From Elusimicrobiota bacterium (GTDB taxonomy: Bacteria; Elusimicrobiota; Elusimicrobia; UBA1565; UBA9628), in assembly GCA_016209035.1 (NCBI GenBank), contig JACQWX010000103.1, positions 1-64,000 on the forward strand: a DNA stretch of 64,000 nt. The letters run 5' to 3'. The translations under genes were made by a program, and so were the position numbers. Of this stretch, positions 16,456-24,750 are shown piece by piece. Within the stretch, counting starts at the first letter, position 1. Each line of letters opens with the position of its first letter. A model generated the notes under the pieces. That model did not search any database. It was not told the origin of the DNA and saw nothing but the letters and a program-made list of their open reading frames with translations.

Positions 16456-17439
16456 CTAGACCGCGGCCGCGGCCAGTCCTGCGAGCTTGCTCAAGGCGCT
16501 CCGCAGGCCCTCGTGCACGGCGGCCACATCCTCTTTCCTCCACTTCTTGGGCTCGGCGCGCAGGAACGAGGTCTTGTCAACCCTGTTGTCGAAGCGGGCG
16601 CAAGGCAGGTGGAAGGTCTTGTTGTGCGCCTTCACGGTCACGGTGCCCTTGCGCTCCGCGTCGGCTTCCAGCCAGTCCATGTCGTCGCACCCGTAGTCGT
16701 TGAGCATGACGTCGATGGGCACGCCGTGATGCAGGATGGAGCCGGGGTTGTTCGGGTCGGTGCGGTCCTCGTTCTTCCGGCGGGACTCCTCGGGGGTGAC
16801 CCACACATAGAGGATGCAGGCCTTGTTCAGGAGCGACTTGGAGAGCAAGGCCAGGGAATACCGGTAGCCGAAGGGCGCCGGGAGCGGCATCTTGGAACCC
16901 TGGGGCCCGCCTCGGGCGAATTCGATGACCAGGGTCTTGCCCTTGAGGTCGATCTTCCGGCCGGGCTTCCTCTCGTCCCAGAGCTCGCGGGCCTCATGCT
17001 CGATGGGGCCGGCGATGGCCTGGCGGGTCTCGCCGTCCAAAGCAGCCAGGCGCGCGGGAGCGCCCACGGCCTTCGAAGCCCGGTCGATGCGGTCGAAGAG
17101 GAGCAGAGCCGCCGAAGACGGCTCCTTGCCGGCACGGGCGGAGAAGGCCTCGTAGTCCTCATTCAGGAGATGGATCAAGGTACCCCAGTCGAGAGGATCG
17201 CGGAAAGGCCTCTCGGGGGACTGAAAGAAGAGGCGAGCCTTTCCGCGAGAAACGATCTCGTCGTCGATGCGCCGCATCATGTGGACATAAGGAAAATCGT
17301 CCAGCTGGACGCTCGGGCCCATGAAGAACTCCTTCCTCCTCTTCTCGGGCGAGAGGTGCTTCATGTACCTGCGCACCTCGGATTTTCCGGACGCGGGCAG
17401 CGCCAGCAGCAGGACGACATCGAGAACATCACCAGCCAT
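16456..17439 (-). CDS. P-loop NTPase-like protein of unknown function
   Basis: 327 residues. An N-terminal kinase-like P-loop (LLLALPASGKSEVRRY, Gly18-Lys19-Ser20) is followed by DDFPYVHMMRRIDDEI and ARGGPQGSKMPLPAPFGYRY. The rest matches no family I recognise. The pattern suggests a small-molecule or RNA kinase-like fold. The start at 17439 has GGGAGG about 6 nt upstream; an open frame extends to 17547 without a better site. Upstream partner of the methyltransferase. Confidence 0.62.
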   Translation of the reverse strand: MAGDVLDVVLLLALPASGKSEVRRYMKHLSPEKRRKEFFMGPSVQLDDFPYVHMMRRIDDEIVSRGKARLFFQSPERPFRDPLDWGTLIHLLNEDYEAFSARAGKEPSSAALLLFDRIDRASKAVGAPARLAALDGETRQAIAGPIEHEARELWDERKPGRKIDLKGKTLVIEFARGGPQGSKMPLPAPFGYRYSLALLSKSLLNKACILYVWVTPEESRRKNEDRTDPNNPGSILHHGVPIDVMLNDYGCDDMDWLEADAERKGTVTVKAHNKTFHLPCARFDNRVDKTSFLRAEPKKWRKEDVAAVHEGLRSALSKLAGLAAAAV

Positions 17440-17598
17440 GGGGGGCCTCCCTTTCAGCGCGGGAAGGCGGTCCTTCCCGCGCCCTTCATAGAACCTGCGT
17501 GCTCCCATTATAACTCTTTGGCCAGGCCGCGCAAGAAAGCCCGCCAACCCGAATTGGTATCATTGGACAAGTAGATCGTGCCCCTTGGAGCAAGAACC

Positions 17599-20337
17599 AT
17601 GAAGCGCTTCCTCCTCTCCCTCTTCATCCTCCTCCCCGGGCTCGCGGCCGCCGCGCCCTGGCCCGAGCTCTCGTCGCCCGCGGCCGAGCAGGGCGGCGGC
17701 GAATCCGACGCGGCGGTCGTGGCGGGCATCGAGAAGTACCCCTTCGTGGCGCAGGTGCCGGGCGCGGCCCTGAACGCCGAGGATTGGCACCTCTATCTGA
17801 CCAAGACCCGCAAGGTCCCGGTCGGGCAGGTCAAGCTCATCCGGGACAACGAGGCGACCCTCGAAGACCTGCGCGACGCGGCCTCGTGGGCCGCCTCGAA
17901 CGCGGCGCCCGGCGGCACCCTCTGGTTCGTGTTCATCGGCCACGGCGCCCCGCACAAGAACGGCCAGGAAGGCGTGCTCATCGGCGTGGACGCCCAGCAG
18001 CGGGCCGAGAGCCTCTACAACCGGAGCCTGCGCCAGGGCGAGCTCATGGACCTGCTCTCCAAGGGCCGGCAGGCCAGGACCGTGGTCGTCCTCGACGCCT
18101 GCTTCAGCGGCAGGACCGCGGACGGCAAGGAGCTCGTCAAAGGGCTCCAGCCCCTCATCGCGGTCGCCTCCCCCTTGCGGTCCTGGGAGCGCGCCGCGGT
18201 CTTCACCGCGGCCAAAGGAGACCAGTTCGCGGGCCCCCTGCCCGGGGCACAGCGCCCCGCGTTCAGCTATCTTCTTTTGGGAGCTCTGCGCGGCTGGGGG
18301 GACGCGGACAAGGACGGCTCGGTCACCGCCGCCGAGGCCCTCGCCTTCACCCAGAGCTCCCTCGAGGCGCTCCTCAAGGACCGCCGCCAGACGCCGGAAC
18401 TCCTCGGCAGCCTCGCCGGGCCCCTGGCGGGGCCGGTCCGCGAACCCGGCCCGGACATCGGCTCCATCGTGCGCGCCGTCCGGCCCAAGGACGCGAGCGA
18501 GCTCATGTTCACCGAAGCCGCGCCCGTGACTCTTCCGACCATCAAGGTCTCTGCCATCCAGGGGGGCTTCAAGGAGGCGGACATCGGCGTCGAGCGGATG
18601 CTGGAGACCGCCGTTCTCAAGGAGAAGGACCCCGACGCCCTTCCCTTGGAGAAGATGCAGTCCTGGTGCGCGCTCTGGGGCACGCCGGACAACAACCCCT
18701 ACCGCGAGCAGGCCGGCGCCTCCTGCAAGGAATGGCACGCCTTCACCGACAAGTACCACGAGGCCGAGATCAACCTCCTCGACGACTACGCGACCCTGGC
18801 AAGATATCTCTCGCTCAAGCTCAAGACCCCGGAGCAGAAGTCCGCGGCCATCAACTCCTTCATGACCGCCTATGCCGCTCTCAAGGACCATCCGGCCTAC
18901 GGACACGCGGAGGCGGCGCGCGACGCGCTCAAAACGGGCGGCCCGGCCCTGGCCCTGTCTCCCCTGGACGACCGCGGCCCCCGGCCCCCGCCCAAGGGAG
19001 TGGAGGTCCCCCCTGAGATCGAGGAGCAGGCGATCGGCCCCTGCGAAGGCTATCAGTGCGGCTATCAGGAGAAGTGCAAAGCCGGAGACGGCCGGGAATG
19101 CTCCTCCTTCGCCATGGCCATGAACAGATACGGTTTCGAACAGTATCCTAGGCTCTCGGCCATCTATATGCTTGGCTGCATGTTCGGGTTTGCGGACGCC
19201 TGCGGCAGCGCCCCCGGCTACGCCAATTCGACCATGGACACCAAGAGCGCCGGCACGATCATGACCGTGTGGACGCATGCCTGCTTCGCGCTCAGGCATC
19301 TGGCCTCCTGCGACCAACTGGGCGAGACCTATGGCAGGCTCAAGGGCTTGAGTGCGGGAGAGAAAGAGGCCGCCGGAGCCATGAGAACCCTCGTCCACGA
19401 GGCGGCGTGCATCAGGGGCGACGCCCGGGCCTGCCCCCTGGCCGGGAAGAACTACAAGATGAGGACCCCGCGCTCGCTCCTGAACTTCAAGCGCGCCAAG
19501 CTCCTCTTCGCCAAGGGCTGCAGGCAGAAGAACGACGCGTCCTGCGAGTCCCTGTCATCCCTCAAGAGCCAGATGCCCACCCTCGAACAGGACCTGGCCA
19601 AACAGGTCGAGGAAGCCAGGAAGGCCGCGGAGGAGGCGAGGCAGCGGGAGGAGACAGGCAGGCGGATATCCTCCCTGCGGGAGACGATGAAGGGCCTGGA
19701 GGAGACCTGCGAGAAATCGGAGTCCTGCAAGAGCGCGAAGACTGCGTGCGACAAGGATCCCAAGAAGTGCTTCGGCTACTCGTACTGCTTCGCCCAAGGC
19801 ATCTGCGGCGCGCAGAAGGACGCGGTCTTCGCCGCCTCCATCCTCCGGAAGGCCTGCGACGCCGGAGACGGGGGCTCCTGCAATTTCCTGGCCTACCGCC
19901 ACCGGTCGGGCGACGGCGTGCTCAAGGACGAAGCCCAAGCCTTGAACCTGCAGGACAAGGCCTGCGACCTCGACAGCGCGTCGGCGTGCTCCTCCATCGC
20001 ATCGGACCTGGCTTCGGGGTGGAACGGGAGGCCCAAGGACCCGTCTGAGAGCTTCCGGTTCGTCAAGAAGGCCTGCGCGTTGGGAGACTCGACGGCCTGC
20101 GCGAACGCGGCCGAGCAGCGGCTCAAAGGCGACACCGTGATGAAGGACGACAAGGAGGCGCTCTCCTTCGCGCGCCAGGCGTGCGAGGGCGACGACGTGT
20201 CCTCCAGCGCCTTCCGCGCCTGCGTCATCGCCATGGACCTGGGGGACTCGAAGTCGCGCAAGCGAGTGCTCAGCCGATGCAAGAAGAGCGCCACCATCGC
20301 CCAGTACTATCCTGCCGAGTGCGGCCGCGCGAGGTAG
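17599..20337 (+). CDS. Secreted caspase-like protease with EF-hand and Sel1 repeats
   Basis: 912 residues with a signal peptide (FLLSLFILLPGLAAAAP). The peptidase C14 domain has the catalytic dyad His115 (WFVFIGHGAP) and Cys168 (VVLDACFSG). A canonical EF-hand loop, DADKDGSVTAAE, occupies 235-246. The central part is Cys-rich with no clear family. A coiled coil lies near 660-705. The C-terminus (about 750-900) carries Sel1-like repeats with paired Cys (ACDLDSASACSSIASDLA). This combination suggests a calcium-responsive periplasmic caspase with a protein-binding tail. GGAG lies 8 nt before the ATG. Confidence 0.82.
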   Translation: MKRFLLSLFILLPGLAAAAPWPELSSPAAEQGGGESDAAVVAGIEKYPFVAQVPGAALNAEDWHLYLTKTRKVPVGQVKLIRDNEATLEDLRDAASWAASNAAPGGTLWFVFIGHGAPHKNGQEGVLIGVDAQQRAESLYNRSLRQGELMDLLSKGRQARTVVVLDACFSGRTADGKELVKGLQPLIAVASPLRSWERAAVFTAAKGDQFAGPLPGAQRPAFSYLLLGALRGWGDADKDGSVTAAEALAFTQSSLEALLKDRRQTPELLGSLAGPLAGPVREPGPDIGSIVRAVRPKDASELMFTEAAPVTLPTIKVSAIQGGFKEADIGVERMLETAVLKEKDPDALPLEKMQSWCALWGTPDNNPYREQAGASCKEWHAFTDKYHEAEINLLDDYATLARYLSLKLKTPEQKSAAINSFMTAYAALKDHPAYGHAEAARDALKTGGPALALSPLDDRGPRPPPKGVEVPPEIEEQAIGPCEGYQCGYQEKCKAGDGRECSSFAMAMNRYGFEQYPRLSAIYMLGCMFGFADACGSAPGYANSTMDTKSAGTIMTVWTHACFALRHLASCDQLGETYGRLKGLSAGEKEAAGAMRTLVHEAACIRGDARACPLAGKNYKMRTPRSLLNFKRAKLLFAKGCRQKNDASCESLSSLKSQMPTLEQDLAKQVEEARKAAEEARQREETGRRISSLRETMKGLEETCEKSESCKSAKTACDKDPKKCFGYSYCFAQGICGAQKDAVFAASILRKACDAGDGGSCNFLAYRHRSGDGVLKDEAQALNLQDKACDLDSASACSSIASDLASGWNGRPKDPSESFRFVKKACALGDSTACANAAEQRLKGDTVMKDDKEALSFARQACEGDDVSSSAFRACVIAMDLGDSKSRKRVLSRCKKSATIAQYYPAECGRAR

Positions 20338-20341
20338 CGCG

Positions 20342-21769
20342 CTAGAGCCTGCGAAGATGCAGCGTGTTGGTACTGCCGCTCTGGCCAAGCGGCGTGCCCG
20401 ACAGGATGACCACGAACCCGCCTGGCTTGGCGCCCAGGAATCGGCGGGCGCAGCGGCCGGCCTCGTCGAGCAGCCGGACATGGTCCTGGAACCTCGGGAT
20501 GCGCACCGGCAGAACGCCCCAGTAGAGCGCCATGCGGCGCAGGGCCGCCTCGGTCGGGCTCAGGCCCAGGATGGGCGACACGGGCCGGGACTTGGAGAGA
20601 AAGAGAGCGGTCCCTCCTGATTCGGTCGCGGCCGCCAGGACCGTTTCGCCTACCTTCTGGCTCACCAGCTTCGCGGCCAATGCCAAGGCATCCGCGATCC
20701 CCCCCTCGCTCGCCCCGCAGGGCGGCTCGCAGAGGCGGCCGGAGCGCGCCTGCTCGGCTTCGGCCGCCTCGAGCACCCGAGCCATGGTCTTGACCGCTTC
20801 GAAAGGATAGCGGCCCTTGCTGGTCTCGGCCGAGAGCATGACCGCGTCCGCGCAGTCCCGCACCGCGCAAGCGACGTCGGAGACCTCGGCGCGGGTGGGA
20901 CGCGGGCTCTCGATCATGGATTCGAGCATCTCGGTCGCCACGATGCAGAGGCGGTCGGAGCGCGCCGCGGCCTCGGTCATGGCCCTCTGGGCGGCCGGGA
21001 CCCGCTCGGCCGGCATCTCCACGCCGAGGTCGCCTCGCGCGACCATGATGCCGTCGCAGGCCCGCACGATGGACTCGAGGTTGTCGAGCGCCTCGGGCTT
21101 CTCGAGCTTGCCGATGAGCCCGGCTGCCTTGAGCCCCGCGGCGTCCATGGCCTTGCGGCAGGCCCTAAGATCTTCGGCCGTGCGCACGAAGCTCAAGGCG
21201 ACATAATCCGGCATCGCCTTGGCCATCGCCTTGAGGTCGGCCCGATCCTTGGCGGTCAGGGCCGGGGTCGAGAGCTTGGTGTCCGGCAGATTGACGCCTT
21301 TGCGGCCGCCCAGGGCCCCGCCCCGGACGACCTTGGCCAGGATGCTCCTGCCACGCGTGCCTTCGACCCTCAGCTCCATGCGGCCGTCGGCCAGCAGGAT
21401 GCGCTGGCCCCGCCTGACCTCTTGGGCCAGGCGGGGATAAGTGACGCCGACGCTCTCGGGCGTGCTCTCGATGGAGCCGGGGACGATCTCCAGCCGCGAG
21501 CCCCTCTCCAAGAGAACGCCCTTCTCCGGCGCCCCGCCGGTCCTGATCTTGGGTCCGCAGAGGTCGGCCAGGAGCGCCGCGGTCCGTCCTGTCCTGCGCG
21601 CCGCGGCGCGGGCCTGCGCCATGGCCCGGACGTGCTCCAAGGCCGTTCCGTGCGAGAGATTGAAGCGCAGGCAGTCCGCGCCCGCGCGGATGAGCTTCTC
21701 CAGCCGCGCCGGTCCGGCGACCGCCGGCCCCACCGTCGCCACGATCTTGGTCCTTCGCATCCAACCCAT
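20342..21769 (-). CDS. pyk: Pyruvate kinase
   Basis: 475 residues, full length for the family. It converts phosphoenolpyruvate and ADP to pyruvate and ATP in glycolysis. Visible motifs: TKIVATVGPA, LRFNLSHGT, DLCGPKIRTG, the active-site Lys region GLIGKLEKPEALDNL, MVARGDLGVEMP, and the signature RPTRAEVSDVACAVRD followed by DAVMLSAETSKGRYP. Fifteen or so C-terminal residues extend past HPGL-like core elements (LGQSGSTNTLHLRRL). A TATAAT box (complement of 21781-21786) ends 11 nt before the ATG. Confidence 0.93.
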   Translation of the reverse strand: MGWMRRTKIVATVGPAVAGPARLEKLIRAGADCLRFNLSHGTALEHVRAMAQARAAARRTGRTAALLADLCGPKIRTGGAPEKGVLLERGSRLEIVPGSIESTPESVGVTYPRLAQEVRRGQRILLADGRMELRVEGTRGRSILAKVVRGGALGGRKGVNLPDTKLSTPALTAKDRADLKAMAKAMPDYVALSFVRTAEDLRACRKAMDAAGLKAAGLIGKLEKPEALDNLESIVRACDGIMVARGDLGVEMPAERVPAAQRAMTEAAARSDRLCIVATEMLESMIESPRPTRAEVSDVACAVRDCADAVMLSAETSKGRYPFEAVKTMARVLEAAEAEQARSGRLCEPPCGASEGGIADALALAAKLVSQKVGETVLAAATESGGTALFLSKSRPVSPILGLSPTEAALRRMALYWGVLPVRIPRFQDHVRLLDEAGRCARRFLGAKPGGFVVILSGTPLGQSGSTNTLHLRRL

Positions 21770-21780
21770 AGCGCAATTCT

Positions 21781-21786
21781 ATTATA
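21781..21786 (-). promoter_or_regulatory. -10 box of pyk
   Basis: Perfect TATAAT on the minus strand, 11 nt upstream of the pyk ATG, implying a leader of only about 4-5 nt. No convincing -35 hexamer is found at 16-18 nt spacing. Confidence 0.4.
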
Positions 21787-21828
21787 TTCGGGCGGCTCCA
21801 TCCCCTTGACGAAGCCGGGTTTCGGACC

Positions 21829-23115
21829 CTATATCTGGAAGAACCTCTGCCCGATGAGCCTCTGGACCGCGTCCCTCGGCCGGACGCTCTCCACGGGCTT
21901 GACCTCTTTGACGAACCGGATGAACGCGACGCCGGCGACCACGCGCATCGCCGCGGTGATGAGCAGCATGCTCATGAAGGCGTGTCCGTTGAGCGCGGGC
22001 AGGCGCGAGTAGAGGTAGCCGCCGATGAGCGGACCGATGGCCTGGCCCGCGCCGGTGACCGCGCTGAAGTACGCCATGGCCCTGGTCCTCTTGGCCGGGG
22101 TCACGGCGTCGTAGATGAAGTTGTTGCCTCCCATCAGGTAGGCGGCCCACGCGAAGCCAGAGTAGCACTCCACCAGGGTGAGGAACGCCCAATGCTGGCT
22201 CAGGGTCCACAGGAGCGGGATGATGGGAATCATCACAGTCGACATCTTCACCACCCGGGCGCCGCCGATGGCGTCCGCCCAGTCGCCCCAATAGCGCATG
22301 GTCAGGTACATGACCAGCCCGCCCGCGGAGGTGACGGCCATGTAGCGGAGGTAGTCGTAGTGGAGGCCGTCGAGCAGGTAGACCGCGAAGAACGGCCCGG
22401 AGAAGTTCACCGCGAAGGAATAGAAGGCCGCGCAGAAGGTGAAGGCCGCGAAGTTGCTGTGGCCCAGCCTGGAGACGAACTGGGTGAAGGTGAAGTGCTC
22501 CTCAGGCGCCTCGCGGTAGGGCGGCTCGTACATCCTCATGACGAAGCGCCACGACACGATCCTGAAGACCGTGGCGCCGCCGAAGAGGATGAGGAACCCC
22601 GTCAGTACCCCGTGTCCGTACCAATAGAGAATCCCGCCGGCCGCCATGGAGAAGGCCGCCACCAAGATGCCCACCAGCCTGTTGCGCCAGCCGAAGTAGA
22701 CCCCCCTCTTGGAGGCCGGAAGGTACTCCCCCATCAGGCTCGCCCAGGGCGGCCCGCCCAGCGTGCCTGAGACCGAGTAGATGACTCCGGCAGCGATGAG
22801 TACCGGCAGGGCCAGCCCCTCGGGCAGGAACACGCACGCCGTGCCCAACGCCAGGGAGAGGATCTGCGCCTGCACCGCGATGGAGACCACGGTCTTGCGG
22901 CTCCTCAAGCGGTTGACCCAGTCCGCGATCTTGAGCTGTCCCAGCGAGCTCAGGAGCGGCGCGAGCGAGCGCAGGATGCCGACCTCCATGCTCCCGGCCT
23001 TCAAGGCCAGGGCGAAGGGCACGGTGTAGCCCTCAATAAACCCGGCCATCACGGACCAGGCCACGCCGTCCCCCACCGACGCTCTCAGGGACCTTCGGAC
23101 CGCTCCTTTTTCCAT
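21829..23115 (-). CDS. MFS transporter
   Basis: 428 residues with about 12 predicted membrane helices, typical of the major facilitator fold (RNRLVGILVAAFSMAAGGI, VTPAKRTRAMAYFSAVTGAG, GPLIGGYLYSRLP). The related motif FGWRNRLVG and the C-terminal arrangement resemble uncharacterised MFS proteins seen next to sugar or amino-acid genes. No substrate can be assigned. The gap to the orphan antitoxin gene upstream is 81 bp and holds nothing recognisable. Confidence 0.82.
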   Translation of the reverse strand: MEKGAVRRSLRASVGDGVAWSVMAGFIEGYTVPFALALKAGSMEVGILRSLAPLLSSLGQLKIADWVNRLRSRKTVVSIAVQAQILSLALGTACVFLPEGLALPVLIAAGVIYSVSGTLGGPPWASLMGEYLPASKRGVYFGWRNRLVGILVAAFSMAAGGILYWYGHGVLTGFLILFGGATVFRIVSWRFVMRMYEPPYREAPEEHFTFTQFVSRLGHSNFAAFTFCAAFYSFAVNFSGPFFAVYLLDGLHYDYLRYMAVTSAGGLVMYLTMRYWGDWADAIGGARVVKMSTVMIPIIPLLWTLSQHWAFLTLVECYSGFAWAAYLMGGNNFIYDAVTPAKRTRAMAYFSAVTGAGQAIGPLIGGYLYSRLPALNGHAFMSMLLITAAMRVVAGVAFIRFVKEVKPVESVRPRDAVQRLIGQRFFQI

Positions 23116-23196
23116 GGATTACCGGTACGCCGATTTCCTCGGGCCTATCTTGACGACATGGACCGAGCGGCGGCTGCTCAACTCAACCGAATACAC

Positions 23197-23478
23197 TCAA
23201 TGCCCCAGGAGGCGCTTGAGCTTGGCCAGGGGGACCGTCTTGCCGGCGCGGTATTCCTTGCGCGCCTCCCGGACCTCGGCGAGCAGGCCCGCGTCCTCCT
23301 CGTCGAGCCGGTCTTCCAGGGCGCTGATGAGCTCATCGTAGAGCTCGATGGGAAGCAGGGCCGCCACGGCCCTGCCGTTGCGCGTGACGAAGCAGGCGGC
23401 GCCGTCTTTCTTGATGGCGGCCAGGACCTCCGCCATGCGGCTTCGGAGCTCGGAGGCGGGCAGGATGTGGGTGCTCAT
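23197..23478 (-). CDS. Phd/YefM-type antitoxin, without adjacent toxin
   Basis: 93 residues. The N-terminal Phd/YefM dimerisation and DNA-binding domain reads ILPASELRSRMAEVLAAIKK, CFVTRNGRAVAALLPIELYD. The acidic C-terminal half would normally wrap a toxin. No RelE/YoeB/Doc-like gene is next to it on either side. The ATG at 23478 directly follows a TGTACA-centred palindrome, which fits autoregulation. It could act on a toxin elsewhere or be a domesticated regulator. Confidence 0.8.
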   Translation of the reverse strand: MSTHILPASELRSRMAEVLAAIKKDGAACFVTRNGRAVAALLPIELYDELISALEDRLDEEDAGLLAEVREARKEYRAGKTVPLAKLKRLLGH

Positions 23479-23480
23479 AT

Positions 23481-23512
23481 TATGTACATAGTTTAGTGCC
23501 TTAGTAATGTAC
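23481..23512 (-). promoter_or_regulatory. Probable Phd/YefM autoregulatory operator
   Basis: Perfect 10-bp palindrome TATGTACATA at 23481-23490, 2 bp before the antitoxin start, with the TGTACA core known from YefM-YoeB operators. A second half-match (TGTACT) lies at 23508-23513. A TTGAAA element (complement of 23514-23519) could be the -35 box, so the operator would overlap the promoter. Confidence 0.5.
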
Positions 23513-23573
23513 TTTTCAAGGCCGCCCGATTCCGGGATGCGCCGAAAATTCTTCCCCGCACCCTGCCCGTGCC

Positions 23574-23602
23574 TTGACACTGGCGGGTGGCCAGGATATA
23601 CT
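23574..23602 (+). promoter_or_regulatory. Near-consensus sigma70 promoter
   Basis: TTGACA at 23574-23579, 17-nt spacer, TATACT at 23597-23602. It is the best promoter match in the window. It points into the small zinc-ribbon/membrane ORF and the ABC transporter genes that follow. Confidence 0.7.
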
Positions 23603-23606
23603 TAGC

Positions 23607-23965
23607 TTGCAGCGCCGGATGCAACCCATGACAAACTCCCCTTCGCCGATGACGAGCTCAAGGAGGTCGGCCGCCTGAAGGTCTGCACGCAATGCGCTAA
23701 CATCGCCGAGGAATGGAGCTCCAAGCCGAAAAAGCCGCCGCCCCCTCCGGCTCCCCTCGCACCCCCGGACGCCCCGCCCACGCAGGCGAGCCAGCCTGTC
23801 CCCTTCGTCGTGGAGCCGTGGGGCGGGGAGGAAGACGGCGGAGAAACGAGCCCGGAACTCTCCAATTTCATCGGGGGCCTCATCATGGTGCTCATCTTCA
23901 CGGTCGGGAACTACTTCCTGTACAAATACACCGGATACATCATCATCCCCACTTTCAGACGATGA
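23607..23965 (+). pseudogene. Zinc-ribbon/one-helix membrane protein, frame broken near its start
   Basis: From 23606 an open frame encodes ATHDKLPFADDELKEVG, then VCTQCANIAEEW, a Pro-rich linker, and a membrane helix (NFIGGLIMVLIFTVGNYFLY) ending at 23965. It has no usable start codon; a stop lies at 23603. The TTG at 23607, next to the promoter, opens another frame (TTG CAG CGC CGG). Adding one G at the GG of 23617-23618 would join it to the long frame. It may be a single-base deletion or a sequence error. The stop overlaps a possible ATG (23962) of the ABC ATPase gene. Confidence 0.45.
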
Positions 23966-24012
23966 CCGAGAGCTCCCGGCCGCGGCCGCTGGACCCATGC
24001 TGGAGGGCTGGA

Positions 24013-24750
24013 ATGTCCGCGCACGAAGCGTCCGTTGAGGTCTCCTCGCTGAGCCATGCCTACGGCGCCACCCAGGCCCTACGGGCCGTCTCCTTCAAGC
24101 TGACGGCGGGCGAAATCTGCGGTTACGTCGGACCCAACGGGGCCGGCAAGAGCACCACCCTGAAGATACTTTCCGGGCTCATCCGGCCGGCTTCAGGGAC
24201 CGTCCGGGTCTGCGGCTTCGATGTCGCGCGGGACCCTGTAGAGGTGAAGGCTCGCATCGGCTATGTGCCGGAGTCCGGGGCCGTCTACTCGACCCTGACG
24301 GTGCTGGAATTCCTTTCCCTGGTGGGGGAACTCCACGGCATCCCGGAAGGGGAATCCCGGGAGCGGCTCGACCACTGGCTCGGCCTGTTCGGTCTCGTGG
24401 AAGCATCCCACGCGATGCTCGGGTCTTTGTCCAAAGGGATGCGCCAGCGGGCCGTCCTGGTCTCCGCCCTCCTGCACGACCCCCAGGTGCTCCTTTTCGA
24501 CGAGCCGCTGACCGGGCTGGATGTCCAGGCGGCGCGGGTCGTCAAGGCGACTCTGGCGGGGATGGCCCGCGCGGGCAAGGTCGTCTTGTTCAGTTCGCAT
24601 GTCCTGGAGGTGGTCGAGCGCATCTGCGGCCGGATCATCATGCTCGACCTTGGCCGCATCGTCCTCGATGAGCAGGCCTGCGCGCTGCGCCGGCGCGCGG
24701 GCGAAGCGGGTCTGGAGTCCCTGTTCCAGTCTCTCATCGGGCCCTCATGA
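24013..24750 (+). CDS. ABC transporter ATP-binding protein
   Basis: 245 residues with all ABC ATPase motifs: Walker A GPNGAGKSTT, Q-loop region GYVPESGAVYS, signature LSKGMRQR, Walker B VLLFDEPLTGLD and the H-loop SSHVLEVVE. It resembles the NatA/EcsA-like export ATPases. ATG 24013 has GGAGG 6 nt upstream. An in-frame ATG at 23962, overlapping the previous stop as ATGA, would add 17 residues. It overlaps the permease gene by 4 bp and must be its energising subunit. Confidence 0.88.
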   Translation: MSAHEASVEVSSLSHAYGATQALRAVSFKLTAGEICGYVGPNGAGKSTTLKILSGLIRPASGTVRVCGFDVARDPVEVKARIGYVPESGAVYSTLTVLEFLSLVGELHGIPEGESRERLDHWLGLFGLVEASHAMLGSLSKGMRQRAVLVSALLHDPQVLLFDEPLTGLDVQAARVVKATLAGMARAGKVVLFSSHVLEVVERICGRIIMLDLGRIVLDEQACALRRRAGEAGLESLFQSLIGPS

